Part shown: positions 26,297 to 35,804 of the stretch, piece after piece
How positions within the stretch are numbered: position 1 is the first letter of the stretch
How the letters are laid out: every line of letters begins with the position of its first letter
Source: UBA2784 sp964494625
GTDB lineage: Bacteria; Pseudomonadota; Alphaproteobacteria; Micropepsales; Micropepsaceae
Length of the DNA stretch: 64,000 bases
Assembly (NCBI GenBank): GCA_964494625.1
Contig: CAZBRT010000001.1
Coordinates: 992,001 to 1,056,000 of the forward strand
Direction: 5' to 3'
Program-made: the position numbers and the translations under genes
Notes under the pieces: generated by a model
Databases searched by the model: none
What the model was told of the DNA's origin: nothing
What the model saw: only the letters and a program-made list of their open reading frames with translations

Positions 26297-26589
26297 GGCT
26301 TGTCGGGCAAACCGGTGGAATCGCGTCGGGCTGGCGCGGGTGGATGATTGCGGCGGCCTCTCACCCGCAAACGCGAGTTTTAGTCATTCATATCAACAGG
26401 TTGACATTATGTTGCGCCCGCGAAATGGCTATGCTATCAGCCTCGCGCGCTGGCGGGGGCGGTAACAATCTTTCGCTTGGTTTTCCAAGCCCTTCGGCGC
26501 AAGTCACAGCGCGTTTTCCATCCCGTTTTCCCACTGGCGGCGCCATTTGCATGCGCGGTCCGTCTTGAATCCCAGCGGAGTTCCCGGCC

Positions 26590-27147
26590 TTGTCACGCGA
26601 CGCCCAGCCGATGAGTGGCGCAGCCTCCCGTTATGCGACGGCAATCTTCGAGCTTGCCCGCGACGAGAAGGCGCTCGATGAGGTCGCCAATGATCTTACC
26701 GCGCTCGCACGTCTCATAGCCCAATCGGATGACCTTCGCCGCGTGACGCGTTCGCCGGTCTTTTCGCGCGACGTTCAGTCCAGGGCGATGGATGAAATCC
26801 TCACGCGCGGCAAAGCCCACCGGCTGACGCGCAACTTCGTTTTGCTGGTCGCCAAGAACCGGCGCCTTTTCCTCCTGACCGACATCGTACGCGGCTTTGG
26901 CGAGCTTCTGGCGCGCCATCGCGGCGAGATCGTCGCGGAAGTGAAGTCGGCGCGCGCGCTTGATGGCGAACAGATGGCGTCGCTCAAGGCGTCGCTCAAA
27001 CAGGCTTATGGCCGCGAGCCGAAGATCGACGCCAGCGTTGATCCCACCCTGCTTGCCGGTCTCGTCGTGCGGGTCGGAAGCCGCATGGTCGACTCCTCGC
27101 TCAAAACCAAACTTGCCAATCTCAAGCTCGCGCTTGCGCGCGGCTGA
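26590..27147 (+). CDS. atpH: F1-ATP synthase delta subunit
   Basis: A 185-residue delta subunit linking F1 to the peripheral stalk, with typical AASRYATAIFELA at the start and a C-terminal GLVVRVGSRMVDSSLKTKL. The start is a TTG with GGAG 9 bases upstream. The ATG at 26611 (MSGAASRY) has no Shine-Dalgarno but is a possible alternative that removes 7 residues. It opens the operon atpHAGDC. The 293 bases upstream contain a TTGACA at 26401 without a well-spaced -10. Confidence 0.93.
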   Translation: MSRDAQPMSGAASRYATAIFELARDEKALDEVANDLTALARLIAQSDDLRRVTRSPVFSRDVQSRAMDEILTRGKAHRLTRNFVLLVAKNRRLFLLTDIVRGFGELLARHRGEIVAEVKSARALDGEQMASLKASLKQAYGREPKIDASVDPTLLAGLVVRVGSRMVDSSLKTKLANLKLALARG

Positions 27148-27168
27148 CGACCTGAAAGGACACGCCCC

Positions 27169-28698
27169 ATGGACATCCAGGCCGCCGAAATTTCGGCAAT
27201 CCTGAAGCAGCAGATCAAGGATTTCGGTGTTGAAGCCGAAGTGTCCGAAGTCGGTCAGGTGCTGTCGGTCGGCGACGGCATTGCGCGCGTCCATGGCCTC
27301 GACAAGGTGCAGGCCGGTGAAATGGTCGAGTTTCCGGGCGGCATCCGCGGCATGGCGCTCAACCTTGAAACCGACAATGTCGGCGTCGTGATCTTCGGCA
27401 ATGACCGCGACATCAAGGAAGGCGATACCGTCAAGCGCACGGGTTCCATCGTGGACGTGCCGGTCGGCAAGGGGCTTCTGGGCCGCGTCGTTGACCCGCT
27501 CGGCAATCCGCTCGACGGCAAGGGGCCGATCAAGTCGTCGGAGCGCCGCCGCGTGGACGTGAAGGCGCCGGGCATCATTCCGCGCAAGTCGGTGCATGAA
27601 CCGATGCAGACCGGCCTCAAGTCCATCGACTCGCTCATTCCGATCGGCCGCGGCCAGCGCGAACTCATCATCGGTGACCGCCAGACGGGCAAGACGGCCA
27701 TCGCGGTCGATACGATCCTGAACCAGAAGGCGGTCAACGCCACGGGCGATGAATCGAAGAAGCTCTATTGCATCTATGTCGTGATCGGCCAGAAGCGCTC
27801 GACGGTCGCCCAGCTCGTCAAGACGCTCGAAGACTACGGCGCGCTCGACTACACGATCGTGGTGGCCGCCACCGCGTCTGACCCCGCGCCGCTCCAGTTC
27901 CTTGCGCCGTTTGCCGGCTGCACGATGGGCGAATTCTTCCGCGACAACGGCATGCATGCCGTCATCATCTATGACGATCTGTCGAAGCAGGCGGTAGCCT
28001 ATCGTCAGATGTCGCTCCTGCTGCGCCGCCCGCCGGGCCGTGAAGCCTATCCGGGCGACGTGTTCTATCTCCATTCGCGCCTGCTTGAGCGCGCCGCCAA
28101 GATGGGCGACGCGGCGGGCAAGGGTTCCCTGACGGCGCTGCCGGTCATCGAGACCCAGGCCTCCGACGTGTCGGCGTACATTCCGACAAACGTCATCTCG
28201 ATCACGGATGGCCAGATCTTCCTTGAGACCGAACTTTTCTACCAGGGCATCCGGCCTGCGGTGAATGTCGGCATCTCGGTCAGCCGCGTTGGTTCGGCAG
28301 CCCAGATCAAGGCGATGAAGCAGGTGGCCGGCTCGATCAAGCTCGAGCTTGCGCAGTACCGCGAAATGGCGGCGTTCGCGCAGTTCGGTTCGGACCTTGA
28401 TGCGGGAACGCAAAAGCTGCTCAACCGCGGCGCCAAGCTCACCGAGCTTCTGAAGCAGGCGCAGTTCCAGCCGATGCCGGTCGAAGAGCAGGTCGTGTCG
28501 ATCTTCACGGGCGTGCGGGGCTATCTCGACAATCTCAAGACGAATGATGTGGGCCGGTTTGAATCAGAGTTCCTGCGCCTGATGCGTTCAAAGCATGCCG
28601 ACATCCTTGAGACCATCCGCAAGGAACAGGCGCTGTCGGATGCCACCAATGCGCGGTTGCGCGAGGTGCTCGACGGCTTCGCCAAGACTTTCGCGTAA
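27169..28698 (+). CDS. atpA: F1-ATP synthase alpha subunit
   Basis: A 509-residue alpha subunit carrying the noncatalytic nucleotide site. P-loop GDRQTGKTAIAVDTI lies near residues 169-183, and the VGDGIARVHGL N-terminal beta barrel and the PAVNVGISVSRVG signature are present. Length and sequence are fully typical. AAAGGA precedes the ATG. Confidence 0.97.
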   Translation: MDIQAAEISAILKQQIKDFGVEAEVSEVGQVLSVGDGIARVHGLDKVQAGEMVEFPGGIRGMALNLETDNVGVVIFGNDRDIKEGDTVKRTGSIVDVPVGKGLLGRVVDPLGNPLDGKGPIKSSERRRVDVKAPGIIPRKSVHEPMQTGLKSIDSLIPIGRGQRELIIGDRQTGKTAIAVDTILNQKAVNATGDESKKLYCIYVVIGQKRSTVAQLVKTLEDYGALDYTIVVAATASDPAPLQFLAPFAGCTMGEFFRDNGMHAVIIYDDLSKQAVAYRQMSLLLRRPPGREAYPGDVFYLHSRLLERAAKMGDAAGKGSLTALPVIETQASDVSAYIPTNVISITDGQIFLETELFYQGIRPAVNVGISVSRVGSAAQIKAMKQVAGSIKLELAQYREMAAFAQFGSDLDAGTQKLLNRGAKLTELLKQAQFQPMPVEEQVVSIFTGVRGYLDNLKTNDVGRFESEFLRLMRSKHADILETIRKEQALSDATNARLREVLDGFAKTFA

Positions 28699-28733
28699 CG
28701 CACAGGGACACAGGGAAAAGGCCGGATCACCCC

Positions 28734-29606
28734 ATGCCCAGCCTGAAATCATTCAAGGTGCGGATCGCGAGCGTCAAATCGACGCGCAAGATCACCAAGG
28801 CGATGCAGCTTGTCGCTGCCGCCAAGTTGCGCCGTGCGCAGGAGGCTGCCGTGAGCGCGCGCCCCTATGCGCAGCGCATGCAGCGCGTGCTCGTCAATCT
28901 GGGCACGGCAGCCAAGGGCAATCCCGGCGCGCCGAAGCTGCTTTCGGGAACGGGAAAAAGCGATACGCATCTCGTGATCGTGGCGACCGGCGACCGCGGT
29001 CTTTGTGGCGGCTTCAACACCAATATCGTGAAGCTGGCGCGGCTCACCATCAACAAGCTTCTTGCCGACAAGAAGACGGTCAAGATCCTTTGTGTCGGCC
29101 GCAAGGGCCGCGAGCAGCTGCGCCGCGAGTACGGCCGCTACATCATCGACACGATCGAGCTTACGGGCGTCAAGCAGGTGGGCTTCATCCAGGCGCAGGC
29201 GGTTTCCTCGCGCGTGCTGTCGATGTTCGCGGATGGCGGGTTTGATGTCTGCACGATCATCTACAGCCAGTTCAAGTCGGTGATCTCGCAGACGCCGACG
29301 GCGTTGCGCCTCATTCCGGCCGACATCCCCGACAATGCGGATGCCAAGGGCGCGGTCTATTCCTACGAGCCCGACGAAAACGAAATCCTCGAAGATCTGC
29401 TGCCGCGCAACGTGACGACCCAGATCCTGCGCGCGCTGATCGAGAATGCGGCGTCCTTCTACGGGTCGCAGATGACGGCAATGGACAACGCCACGCGCAA
29501 TGCGGGCGACGTGATCGACAAGCTGACGCTGGTCTACAACCGCACGCGCCAGGCAGTCATCACGAAGGAACTGATCGAAATCATCTCCGGCGCGGAAGCG
29601 CTCTGA
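28734..29606 (+). CDS. atpG: F1-ATP synthase gamma subunit
   Basis: A 290-residue gamma subunit, the central rotor shaft. The N-terminal helix KVRIASVKSTRKITKAMQLV and the C-terminal helix with AMDNATRNAGDVIDKLTLVYNRTRQAVITKE are diagnostic, and the middle GDRGLCGGFNTNI is conserved. It is 35 bases after atpA. Confidence 0.96.
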   Translation: MPSLKSFKVRIASVKSTRKITKAMQLVAAAKLRRAQEAAVSARPYAQRMQRVLVNLGTAAKGNPGAPKLLSGTGKSDTHLVIVATGDRGLCGGFNTNIVKLARLTINKLLADKKTVKILCVGRKGREQLRREYGRYIIDTIELTGVKQVGFIQAQAVSSRVLSMFADGGFDVCTIIYSQFKSVISQTPTALRLIPADIPDNADAKGAVYSYEPDENEILEDLLPRNVTTQILRALIENAASFYGSQMTAMDNATRNAGDVIDKLTLVYNRTRQAVITKELIEIISGAEAL

Positions 29607-29622
29607 GCAAAGGTGGCATGAC

Positions 29623-31059
29623 ATGAACGCGCACGCTTCAACCAACCTCTCCGGCAAGATCACCCAGGTGATCGGCGCTGTCGTTGACGTCCAGTTCGAC
29701 GGGCACCTGCCGTCGATCCTGAACGCGCTGGAGACCATGAACCAGGGCAACCGCCTGGTGCTTGAGGTCGCCCAGCATCTGGGTCAGTCGACCGTGCGCA
29801 CGATTGCCATGGACTCGACCGAAGGCCTCGTGCGCGGGCAGGAAGTCAAGGACACGGGCGCGGCGATCTCGGTGCCGGTGGGCGACGGAACGCTCGGCCG
29901 CATCATCAATGTCATCGGTGAGCCGATCGACGAGGCAGGCCCCGTGAAAGCCTCGGGCACGCGCCCCATCCATGTGGATGCACCCAAATTCACCGACCAG
30001 TCCACCGAAGCGCAGATCCTTGTCACCGGCATCAAGGTCGTTGACCTCCTTGCCCCCTATGCCAAGGGCGGCAAGATCGGCCTTTTCGGCGGTGCAGGCG
30101 TGGGCAAGACCGTGCTCATCCAGGAACTCATCAACAACGTCGCCAAGGCGCATGGCGGCTATTCAGTCTTTGCCGGCGTGGGCGAGCGTACGCGCGAAGG
30201 CAACGACCTTTATCACGAGATGATCGAATCGGGCGTGAACAAGAAGGGCGGCGGCGAAGGCTCCAAGTGCGCCTTCGTGTTCGGCCAGATGAACGAGCCG
30301 CCGGGTGCGCGCGCGCGCGTCGGCCTGACGGGTCTGACCGTTGCCGAACATTTCCGCGATCAGGGCCAGGACGTGCTCTTCTTCGTCGACAACATCTTCC
30401 GCTTCACCCAGGCGGGTTCGGAAGTGTCAGCGCTTCTCGGCCGTATCCCGTCGGCGGTGGGTTACCAGCCGACACTTGCGACCGACATGGGCGCGCTGCA
30501 GGAGCGCATCACGACGACGACAAAGGGATCGATCACTTCGGTGCAGGCGATCTACGTGCCCGCCGACGATCTGACCGACCCTGCGCCGGCCACTTCGTTC
30601 GCGCATCTTGACGCGACGACCGTGCTCAACCGCGATATTGCGGCGCTCGGTATCTTCCCGGCGGTTGATCCGCTCGACTCGACCTCGCGCATGCTTGACC
30701 CCCGCATCGTCGGTGCCGACCATTACCGCGTGGCGCGCGAAGTGCAGCGCATCCTCCAGCGCTACAAGGCGCTGCAGGACATCATCGCGATCCTGGGCAT
30801 GGACGAGTTGTCGGAAGAGGACAAGCTGACAGTGAGCCGCGCGCGCAAGATCCAGCGCTTCCTGTCGCAGCCCTTCCATGTGGCCGAAGTCTTCACCGGT
30901 TTCCCCGGCGTGCTGGTTGACCTTTCCGACACCATCAAGAGTTTTGATGCCGTCTGCAAAGGTGACTATGACCATCTGCCGGAAGCCGCCTTCTACATGG
31001 TCGGCACCATCGAAGAGGCCGTGAAGAAGGCCGAAAAGATGGCGGCGGACGCGGCCTGA
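29623..31059 (+). CDS. atpD: F1-ATP synthase beta subunit
   Basis: A 478-residue catalytic subunit. P-loop GGAGVGKTVLIQELI (about 155-169), GERTREGNDLYHEM with the catalytic Glu, and the signature PAVDPLDSTSR are present. An ATG ten bases upstream is out of frame; the one at 29623 begins the family-typical N-terminus. Confidence 0.97.
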   Translation: MNAHASTNLSGKITQVIGAVVDVQFDGHLPSILNALETMNQGNRLVLEVAQHLGQSTVRTIAMDSTEGLVRGQEVKDTGAAISVPVGDGTLGRIINVIGEPIDEAGPVKASGTRPIHVDAPKFTDQSTEAQILVTGIKVVDLLAPYAKGGKIGLFGGAGVGKTVLIQELINNVAKAHGGYSVFAGVGERTREGNDLYHEMIESGVNKKGGGEGSKCAFVFGQMNEPPGARARVGLTGLTVAEHFRDQGQDVLFFVDNIFRFTQAGSEVSALLGRIPSAVGYQPTLATDMGALQERITTTTKGSITSVQAIYVPADDLTDPAPATSFAHLDATTVLNRDIAALGIFPAVDPLDSTSRMLDPRIVGADHYRVAREVQRILQRYKALQDIIAILGMDELSEEDKLTVSRARKIQRFLSQPFHVAEVFTGFPGVLVDLSDTIKSFDAVCKGDYDHLPEAAFYMVGTIEEAVKKAEKMAADAA

Positions 31060-31081
31060 AACTGACAGCGGAACAGGCAAC

Positions 31082-31480
31082 ATGGCCGGAAAAATCAGGT
31101 TTGATCTCGTCTCGCCGGAGAAGCTTCTCTATTCCGACGAAGCCGACATGGTGACGGTGCCCGGCCGCGAAGGTGACTTCGCGGTGCTGGCGGGCCATGA
31201 ACCGTTCATCTCGATCATCCGCACCGGCCTCATCAATGTGAAGGGTGGCGCTGACGGCGACATGCGCATTTTCGTGCGCGGCGGTTTTGCCGAAGTGAAT
31301 GCCGAAGGCCTCATCGTGCTGGCCGAAGAGGCCATGCCGGCCGACGACCTCAATGCGGCCGACATCGACGCCCGTATCAAGAATGCCGAAGAAGACCTGG
31401 CCGATGCCAAGGACGACGCGGCCCGGGCCAAGGCAGCCCAGACCCTCGACACCCTGCGACAGATGCGCGCCCACGCCTGA
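31082..31480 (+). CDS. atpC: F1-ATP synthase epsilon subunit
   Basis: A 132-residue epsilon subunit with the N-terminal beta sandwich (FDLVSPEKLLYSDEADMVTVPGREGDFAVLAGH) and a C-terminal helical hairpin rich in Ala and Asp. It ends the operon. The F0 genes (atpB, E, F and I) are absent, as usual for alphaproteobacteria, where they form a separate operon. No terminator with a T run was found in the 205 bases that follow. Confidence 0.94.
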   Translation: MAGKIRFDLVSPEKLLYSDEADMVTVPGREGDFAVLAGHEPFISIIRTGLINVKGGADGDMRIFVRGGFAEVNAEGLIVLAEEAMPADDLNAADIDARIKNAEEDLADAKDDAARAKAAQTLDTLRQMRAHA

Positions 31481-31685
31481 CCCGCCCCGGAAAGCCCCTT
31501 CAGGCCTTAACCGCTTGAAACATGTGGTCATTATTCCGTCACAGGCTGCGACGATTTTTTTGGCGGCCTCCCTTCCGGGTCACAGGCAAAGCTTTCTATA
31601 GTCACGGTTCTGGGATGGCTTGGGGCAGCACGCCGGATCACAAGGCGGGCGCCGGGATGATCCCGCAAATGGTGGGCTGACAACG

Positions 31686-32549
31686 ATGCACGCTGGCTGG
31701 ACACTCGACGACATCAATTGGTCGGCCTTTGATCCGTCAATGGTTGATCTGCGCCTGCTGCGCGCGGTCAAGGCGGCAAGCCTTGTCGAATACAATGCCG
31801 CCTCCTATGCGGATTATCTCAAGAAAGTTTTTCCCGGCGATCCTGAGTCACACGCCGCGTTTGACCAATGGGCGCGCGAGGAAACCCAGCATGGCGAGGC
31901 GCTGGGGCGTTGGGCCGCGATGGCAGACGCCTCATTCAGTCTGGAAGACTCCGCGCGCCGGTTCCGCGGAGGCTATACGCCGCCGCATTTCGAGTCCGGC
32001 AAGGCGGCGCGTGGCGGACGTTTTGGCGAGATGATCGCGCGTTGTGTGGTGGAGTCGGGCACATCGTCCTATTACACCGCCATGCGCGATGCCGCGACCG
32101 AGCCGGTCCTGCAGGAGATTGCGGGCCGGATCGCGGCCGACGAGTACCGTCATTACCGCCTCTTCCTCGATGCGATGCATCGCATCACCGAAAAGCGGCC
32201 AAGCTTCCTCAAGCGCCTGTGGATCGCGGGCTCGCGCCTGGTCGAGGCACAGGACGACGAACTCGCTTTTGCCTTCTATTGCGCGAATGTGAGCGAAGCG
32301 GATGCGCACAGCATCCCCTATAACCGCAAGACCCATGCGCTGGCCTATGAGCACGCGATCATGCGGCAGTACCAGCGCCGTCACATCGAAAAGATGATGG
32401 GCATGGTCGCGGTTTCGGTTGGTGCGCACCCCAAGGGCCGCTTTGCCGCCTTTGGCACGTGGGCGATCTGGACATTCCTCAGCCACAAGGCGCGGCGTTA
32501 TGAGCGGACCGTCGGCGAAGCGCACAAGGCGCTTGGCCAGACGGCTTGA
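31686..32549 (+). CDS. ferritin-like diiron protein
   Basis: A 287-residue, mostly helical protein. The carboxylate and His ligands of a ferritin-like diiron centre can be traced: Glu in LVEYNAASYADYL, EETQHGE, CVVESGTSSYY, and ADEYRHYRLF. Two ExxH motifs plus two further Glu residues make a complete set. The closest type is the acyl-ACP desaturase/ferritin-like group; the substrate is unknown. The C-terminal region has a basic amphipathic stretch (KMMGMVAVSVGAHPKGRFAAFGTWAIWTF), perhaps a membrane contact. The ATG at 31686 has only a weak Shine-Dalgarno. It follows atpC and converges on rppH. Confidence 0.65.
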   Translation: MHAGWTLDDINWSAFDPSMVDLRLLRAVKAASLVEYNAASYADYLKKVFPGDPESHAAFDQWAREETQHGEALGRWAAMADASFSLEDSARRFRGGYTPPHFESGKAARGGRFGEMIARCVVESGTSSYYTAMRDAATEPVLQEIAGRIAADEYRHYRLFLDAMHRITEKRPSFLKRLWIAGSRLVEAQDDELAFAFYCANVSEADAHSIPYNRKTHALAYEHAIMRQYQRRHIEKMMGMVAVSVGAHPKGRFAAFGTWAIWTFLSHKARRYERTVGEAHKALGQTA

Positions 32550-32552
32550 CGC

Positions 32553-33059
32553 TCAGGTGCTTCCGCCTGCCGCAAGTCTGGCGGCGACCGGCGCGAATGC
32601 GTGCACCAGTTCGACATAGACGGGCCGCTTGAAGGGCACGATCAGCTCCGGCAATTCATCCAGCTTCGCCCAACGCCACGCGTCGAATTCCGGGTGGTGG
32701 GCGGCAAGGTCGATTTCGTCGTCGGTTCCGAAGAAGTGCAAGGCAAACCATTTCTGGCGCTGCCCGCGATAGCGTCCCTTGAGCGCGACGCCGATCAGTT
32801 CTGGCGGCAGGTCATAGGTGAGCCAGTCGCTCGTCTCGGCGATGATTTCGGCGCTGGTGACGCCCGTTTCCTCACGCAATTCGCGCAAGGCCGCGCGGCG
32901 CACATCCTCACCCTCGTCAACGCCGCCTTGCGGCATCTGCCAGCTTTCGCCGCCATTCTCGTCGCGGTCGATCCGGCGCCCGATAAAGGCATGGCCGCGC
33001 GCATTCAGCAGCATGGCGCCGACGCAAGGGCGATAGGGAAGGCGCGTTGGGTGCGGCAT
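32553..33059 (-). CDS. rppH: RNA pyrophosphohydrolase
   Basis: A 168-residue Nudix hydrolase with the full box GGVDEGEDVRRAALRELREETG (residues 45-66) and the RppH-type beginning YRPCVGAMLLN. It removes pyrophosphate from mRNA 5' ends and so triggers decay. The C-terminal WRWAKLDELPELIVPFKRPVY is typical of NudH/RppH. It is the last gene of the minus-strand block that begins with obgE. Confidence 0.93.
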   Translation of the reverse strand: MPHPTRLPYRPCVGAMLLNARGHAFIGRRIDRDENGGESWQMPQGGVDEGEDVRRAALRELREETGVTSAEIIAETSDWLTYDLPPELIGVALKGRYRGQRQKWFALHFFGTDDEIDLAAHHPEFDAWRWAKLDELPELIVPFKRPVYVELVHAFAPVAARLAAGGST

Positions 33060-33066
33060 GGGGCCG

Positions 33067-34047
33067 TCAGTTGATCGCGGGGCGTGCCAGTGCGCTTACA
33101 GGTACAAGCACAAGGCCCCGTGCCTCAAGCCCCTCGCTCCAGGCAGCCAGGCGCGAAACCATGGCGGGGTAGAGCGATGTCGTGCCCAGCGCCGTGCCTT
33201 CGGCCTGCGCATGATCGCCAAGGCGCGCGAGCGCACCGTCCACGGCTGAGGCATCCAGGAACTCGTCCAGCACGACGGAGCGCGCGATGGCGGGCACGCC
33301 GATTTCGTCCGCGTTGCGCAACACAAGGGCGGGCTGGTTGCTGGCGGCATCGACGAAATAGAGCCCGCGCGCCTTCAGGAGTTCCAGGAACGGGCGCGCC
33401 GCATCGGGTGACGCCAGAAAGCGTCCGCCCGAAACGGCGACGACGCCGGGAAATCCGCGAAACCGCCCCAGCATCCAGTCAAGCCGCGCTTCGTTTTCGG
33501 CGGGCGACAGTCCGGTCAGGAGCGTGTAGGGGCCGGGATCATTGTCGGGATAGTCGAAGGGTTCGAGCGCCGTTTCGAGCAGCACCTCGATGTTGCGGCG
33601 ACGCGCTTCGTCCACCAGCGCCTGCACATTGCGGGCATAGGGCGAAAACGAGATGGTGGTGCCCTGCGGCAAGGCCGCAATCGCCGCGCGTGATTGCGTT
33701 TCGGAAAGGCCAAAGCCCGTCACCAGAATGGCAACACGGATGCGGCCATTGATGGGGGGAACGGGCGCGGCGAAGGCGCTGATCGGATCATCGGGAAGTC
33801 CGGTATGCGCATCCGCCTCATCGCCCGCATCAGTGTCGAGCCCCGTGTCATCGGCATAGGCGGGCGTTCCGGGCGTGAGGCGCAAAGTGTAGCGCGGCGC
33901 ACCATCCTCGGCCGAACCCAGGACCGAGATGGCTGCAGCGCCGAGCGTGAACGCCGACATGACCGCAAACAAGGCGGCAGCAAACATGGAAAAGCGCCGC
34001 CGCACGGACGGTGTTGGCTTTGTCTGCGATCTTGCCTTGGCCGCCAT
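33067..34047 (-). CDS. divergent polysaccharide deacetylase (YibQ type)
   Basis: A 326-residue protein with a cytoplasmic basic start, one membrane segment (about 20-45) and a disordered Asp-rich linker (about 60-95). The domain from about 100 to the end is of the divergent polysaccharide deacetylase (YibQ, DUF610) type: IRVAILVTGFGLSETQSRAAIAALP, then ISFSPYARN, then DYPDNDPGPYTLLTGLS. Metal ligands of true deacetylases are poorly kept, so activity is uncertain. It is regularly found between ctpA and rppH in alphaproteobacteria. Confidence 0.85.
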   Translation of the reverse strand: MAAKARSQTKPTPSVRRRFSMFAAALFAVMSAFTLGAAAISVLGSAEDGAPRYTLRLTPGTPAYADDTGLDTDAGDEADAHTGLPDDPISAFAAPVPPINGRIRVAILVTGFGLSETQSRAAIAALPQGTTISFSPYARNVQALVDEARRRNIEVLLETALEPFDYPDNDPGPYTLLTGLSPAENEARLDWMLGRFRGFPGVVAVSGGRFLASPDAARPFLELLKARGLYFVDAASNQPALVLRNADEIGVPAIARSVVLDEFLDASAVDGALARLGDHAQAEGTALGTTSLYPAMVSRLAAWSEGLEARGLVLVPVSALARPAIN

Positions 34048-34165
34048 GGTGTTGGCCTTCGAGCCTTGCCCCGTTGAGCCGGCGCCTTTGGGGGAGCCGG
34101 GTCCTTCGGCGCCAGTCTTGGCGCACGAAAGTTAACGCATCGTTGCTGGCTCAAAGGCAGAGCCC

Positions 34166-34200
34166 AAAAGCAAAGGAGGGAAGGGTTGCCCCTTCCCTCC
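34166..34200 (-). terminator. intrinsic terminator after ctpA
   Basis: On the minus strand GGAGGGAAGGG pairs with CCCTTCCCTCC (11 bp, arms 34190-34200 and 34175-34185) with a four-base loop, and TTTGCTTTT follows. It separates ctpA from the deacetylase and rppH. Confidence 0.8.
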
Positions 34201-34222
34201 CTTAAGACATGCCGTCTTGGCC

Positions 34223-35590
34223 TCAATTCGGCTGGGGCGCGGGCTCTTCTGTAGCGCCCGAAGCGTCCGATACCGGACCGGTCACAGGCAATTCCTCGAC
34301 ACCCATTGCAGGGCCGCCGCGCAGATAATTGAGTGCATAGGCCAGCTGGAAGTCTTCGGTCGTGTCGCCCTCGGGCGGATAGACGATGAGGCGGGTTTTG
34401 TGCTCGACGACCTGATCGCCATCAAGATGGCCGCGCAGGTCAGCTTCCGAGCGGCGGCGCACGGGCGTTGCCTCTGCCTCCGCCGTTTCGACCGATTTCG
34501 GCTCCACGTGCACTTCGATTTCCGGCTCGATGCCATGGGCCTGGATCGAGCGGCCCGACGGCGTGAAGTAACGCGCTGTGGTGAGGCGCAGCGCCCCTTC
34601 GCCCGCACCCAGCGGAATGATGGTCTGGACCGAGCCTTTGCCGAAGGAAAGTGTGCCCATCAGGATCGCGCGGCCATGGTCCTGCAACGCGCCCGCGACG
34701 ATTTCACTGGCCGATGCCGAACCACCATTGATCAGGATGACGACCGGCTTGCCGCCCGCCGCATCGCCCGCGCGGGCGTTGTAGCGCTCAATGTCCTGCG
34801 GATTGCGGCTGCGGGTCGAGACGACTTCGCCCCGCTCAAGGAATGCGTCCGACACGGCAATCGACTGGTCGAGCAGGCCACCGGGATTGTTGCGCAGGTC
34901 GAGCACATAGCCCTTGAGGTTCGGGCCAATTTGTTGGGCCAGCTGGTCAAAGGCCTTGGCCAAGCCAGCCTCTGTCTGCTCGTTGAACGAGGTGATGCGG
35001 ATATAGCCGATGTCGCCTTCGGCGCGGAAGCGGACGCTGGCGACCTTGATGGTCGCGCGCGTCAGGGTGAGATCGAAGGGCTTCTCAAGGCCTTCACGCA
35101 TCACGGTCAGGGTGATGCTTGTGTTGGCGGGACCGCGCATCTGCTCGACCGCTTCGTTGAGGGTGAGGCCGGTAATATCCTTGCCGTCGATGGCAAGGAT
35201 CATGTCGCCTGCCTGCATGCCTGCGAGGGCGGCGGGTGTTTCGTCCATCGGCGAGATGACGGTCACGATGCCGTCCTCGACCGTGACTTCAAGGCCAAGA
35301 CCGCCGAACTCGCCGCGCGTCTGCACCTGCATGTCGGCGAATTGTTCGGCGTCGAGATAGCTTGAATGCGGATCGAGCGATTCCAGCATGCCGCGGATCG
35401 AGGCGGCGACGAGCTCGCTGTCCGGCACTTCGCGCACATAGGAGCGGCGCACGCGTTCGAACACGTCGCCATAGAGATTGAGCTGGCGATAGGTCTCGGA
35501 CCCGGCCACAACCACATTGGCCGGAACCGCGAAGACCGCGATGGCAAAACCGGCAAAGGCGGCCAGGGCGGCGACAAGTGATCTGTTCAT
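34223..35590 (-). CDS. ctpA: carboxyl-terminal processing protease, S41 family
   Basis: A 455-residue periplasmic S41 protease. It has a signal or anchor segment (about 3-25), a helical N-terminal region, a PDZ domain (about 75-165, with GGLGLEVTVEDG and AGMQAGDMILAIDGKDI) and the catalytic domain with Ser in NGGSASASEIVAGAL and Lys in GTLSFGKGSVQT. The C-terminal 80 residues are low-complexity and end in Pro/Gln-rich sequence. In related bacteria CtpA trims envelope proteins and peptidoglycan hydrolases. The start at 35590 fits the signal; an upstream in-frame ATG lacks support. Confidence 0.9.
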   Translation of the reverse strand: MNRSLVAALAAFAGFAIAVFAVPANVVVAGSETYRQLNLYGDVFERVRRSYVREVPDSELVAASIRGMLESLDPHSSYLDAEQFADMQVQTRGEFGGLGLEVTVEDGIVTVISPMDETPAALAGMQAGDMILAIDGKDITGLTLNEAVEQMRGPANTSITLTVMREGLEKPFDLTLTRATIKVASVRFRAEGDIGYIRITSFNEQTEAGLAKAFDQLAQQIGPNLKGYVLDLRNNPGGLLDQSIAVSDAFLERGEVVSTRSRNPQDIERYNARAGDAAGGKPVVILINGGSASASEIVAGALQDHGRAILMGTLSFGKGSVQTIIPLGAGEGALRLTTARYFTPSGRSIQAHGIEPEIEVHVEPKSVETAEAEATPVRRRSEADLRGHLDGDQVVEHKTRLIVYPPEGDTTEDFQLAYALNYLRGGPAMGVEELPVTGPVSDASGATEEPAPQPN

Positions 35591-35804
35591 GTCTTCGTCT
35601 CGCTCTCTCGTATGTCCGGCCGGATTTCCGATCCGTCTTTCCCGAAAATGTCCCGATCCGGGATCGGCTGCATCATCGGGCACCCAACAACTGCAACGCC
35701 CTGCAAACAGCCTGCCGCCGGACTTACATCCGGGGATAATTTGGCGTTTTCAAGTCACGAACTGATTTCACTCCAACCCACTCATTTTCCACGTTAATTC
35801 GGCG

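Noticed and set aside
26401..26435. Promoter of the atp operon with TTGACA at 26401
   Set aside because: The nearest -10-like element (TATGCT) is 23 bases away, too far for a confident call.
26593..28413. 606-codon open frame opposite atpH and atpA
   Set aside because: Antisense shadow of strongly conserved ATPase genes; no family resemblance.
34217..35365. 382-codon open frame opposite ctpA
   Set aside because: Antisense shadow; the CtpA domains are unambiguous.
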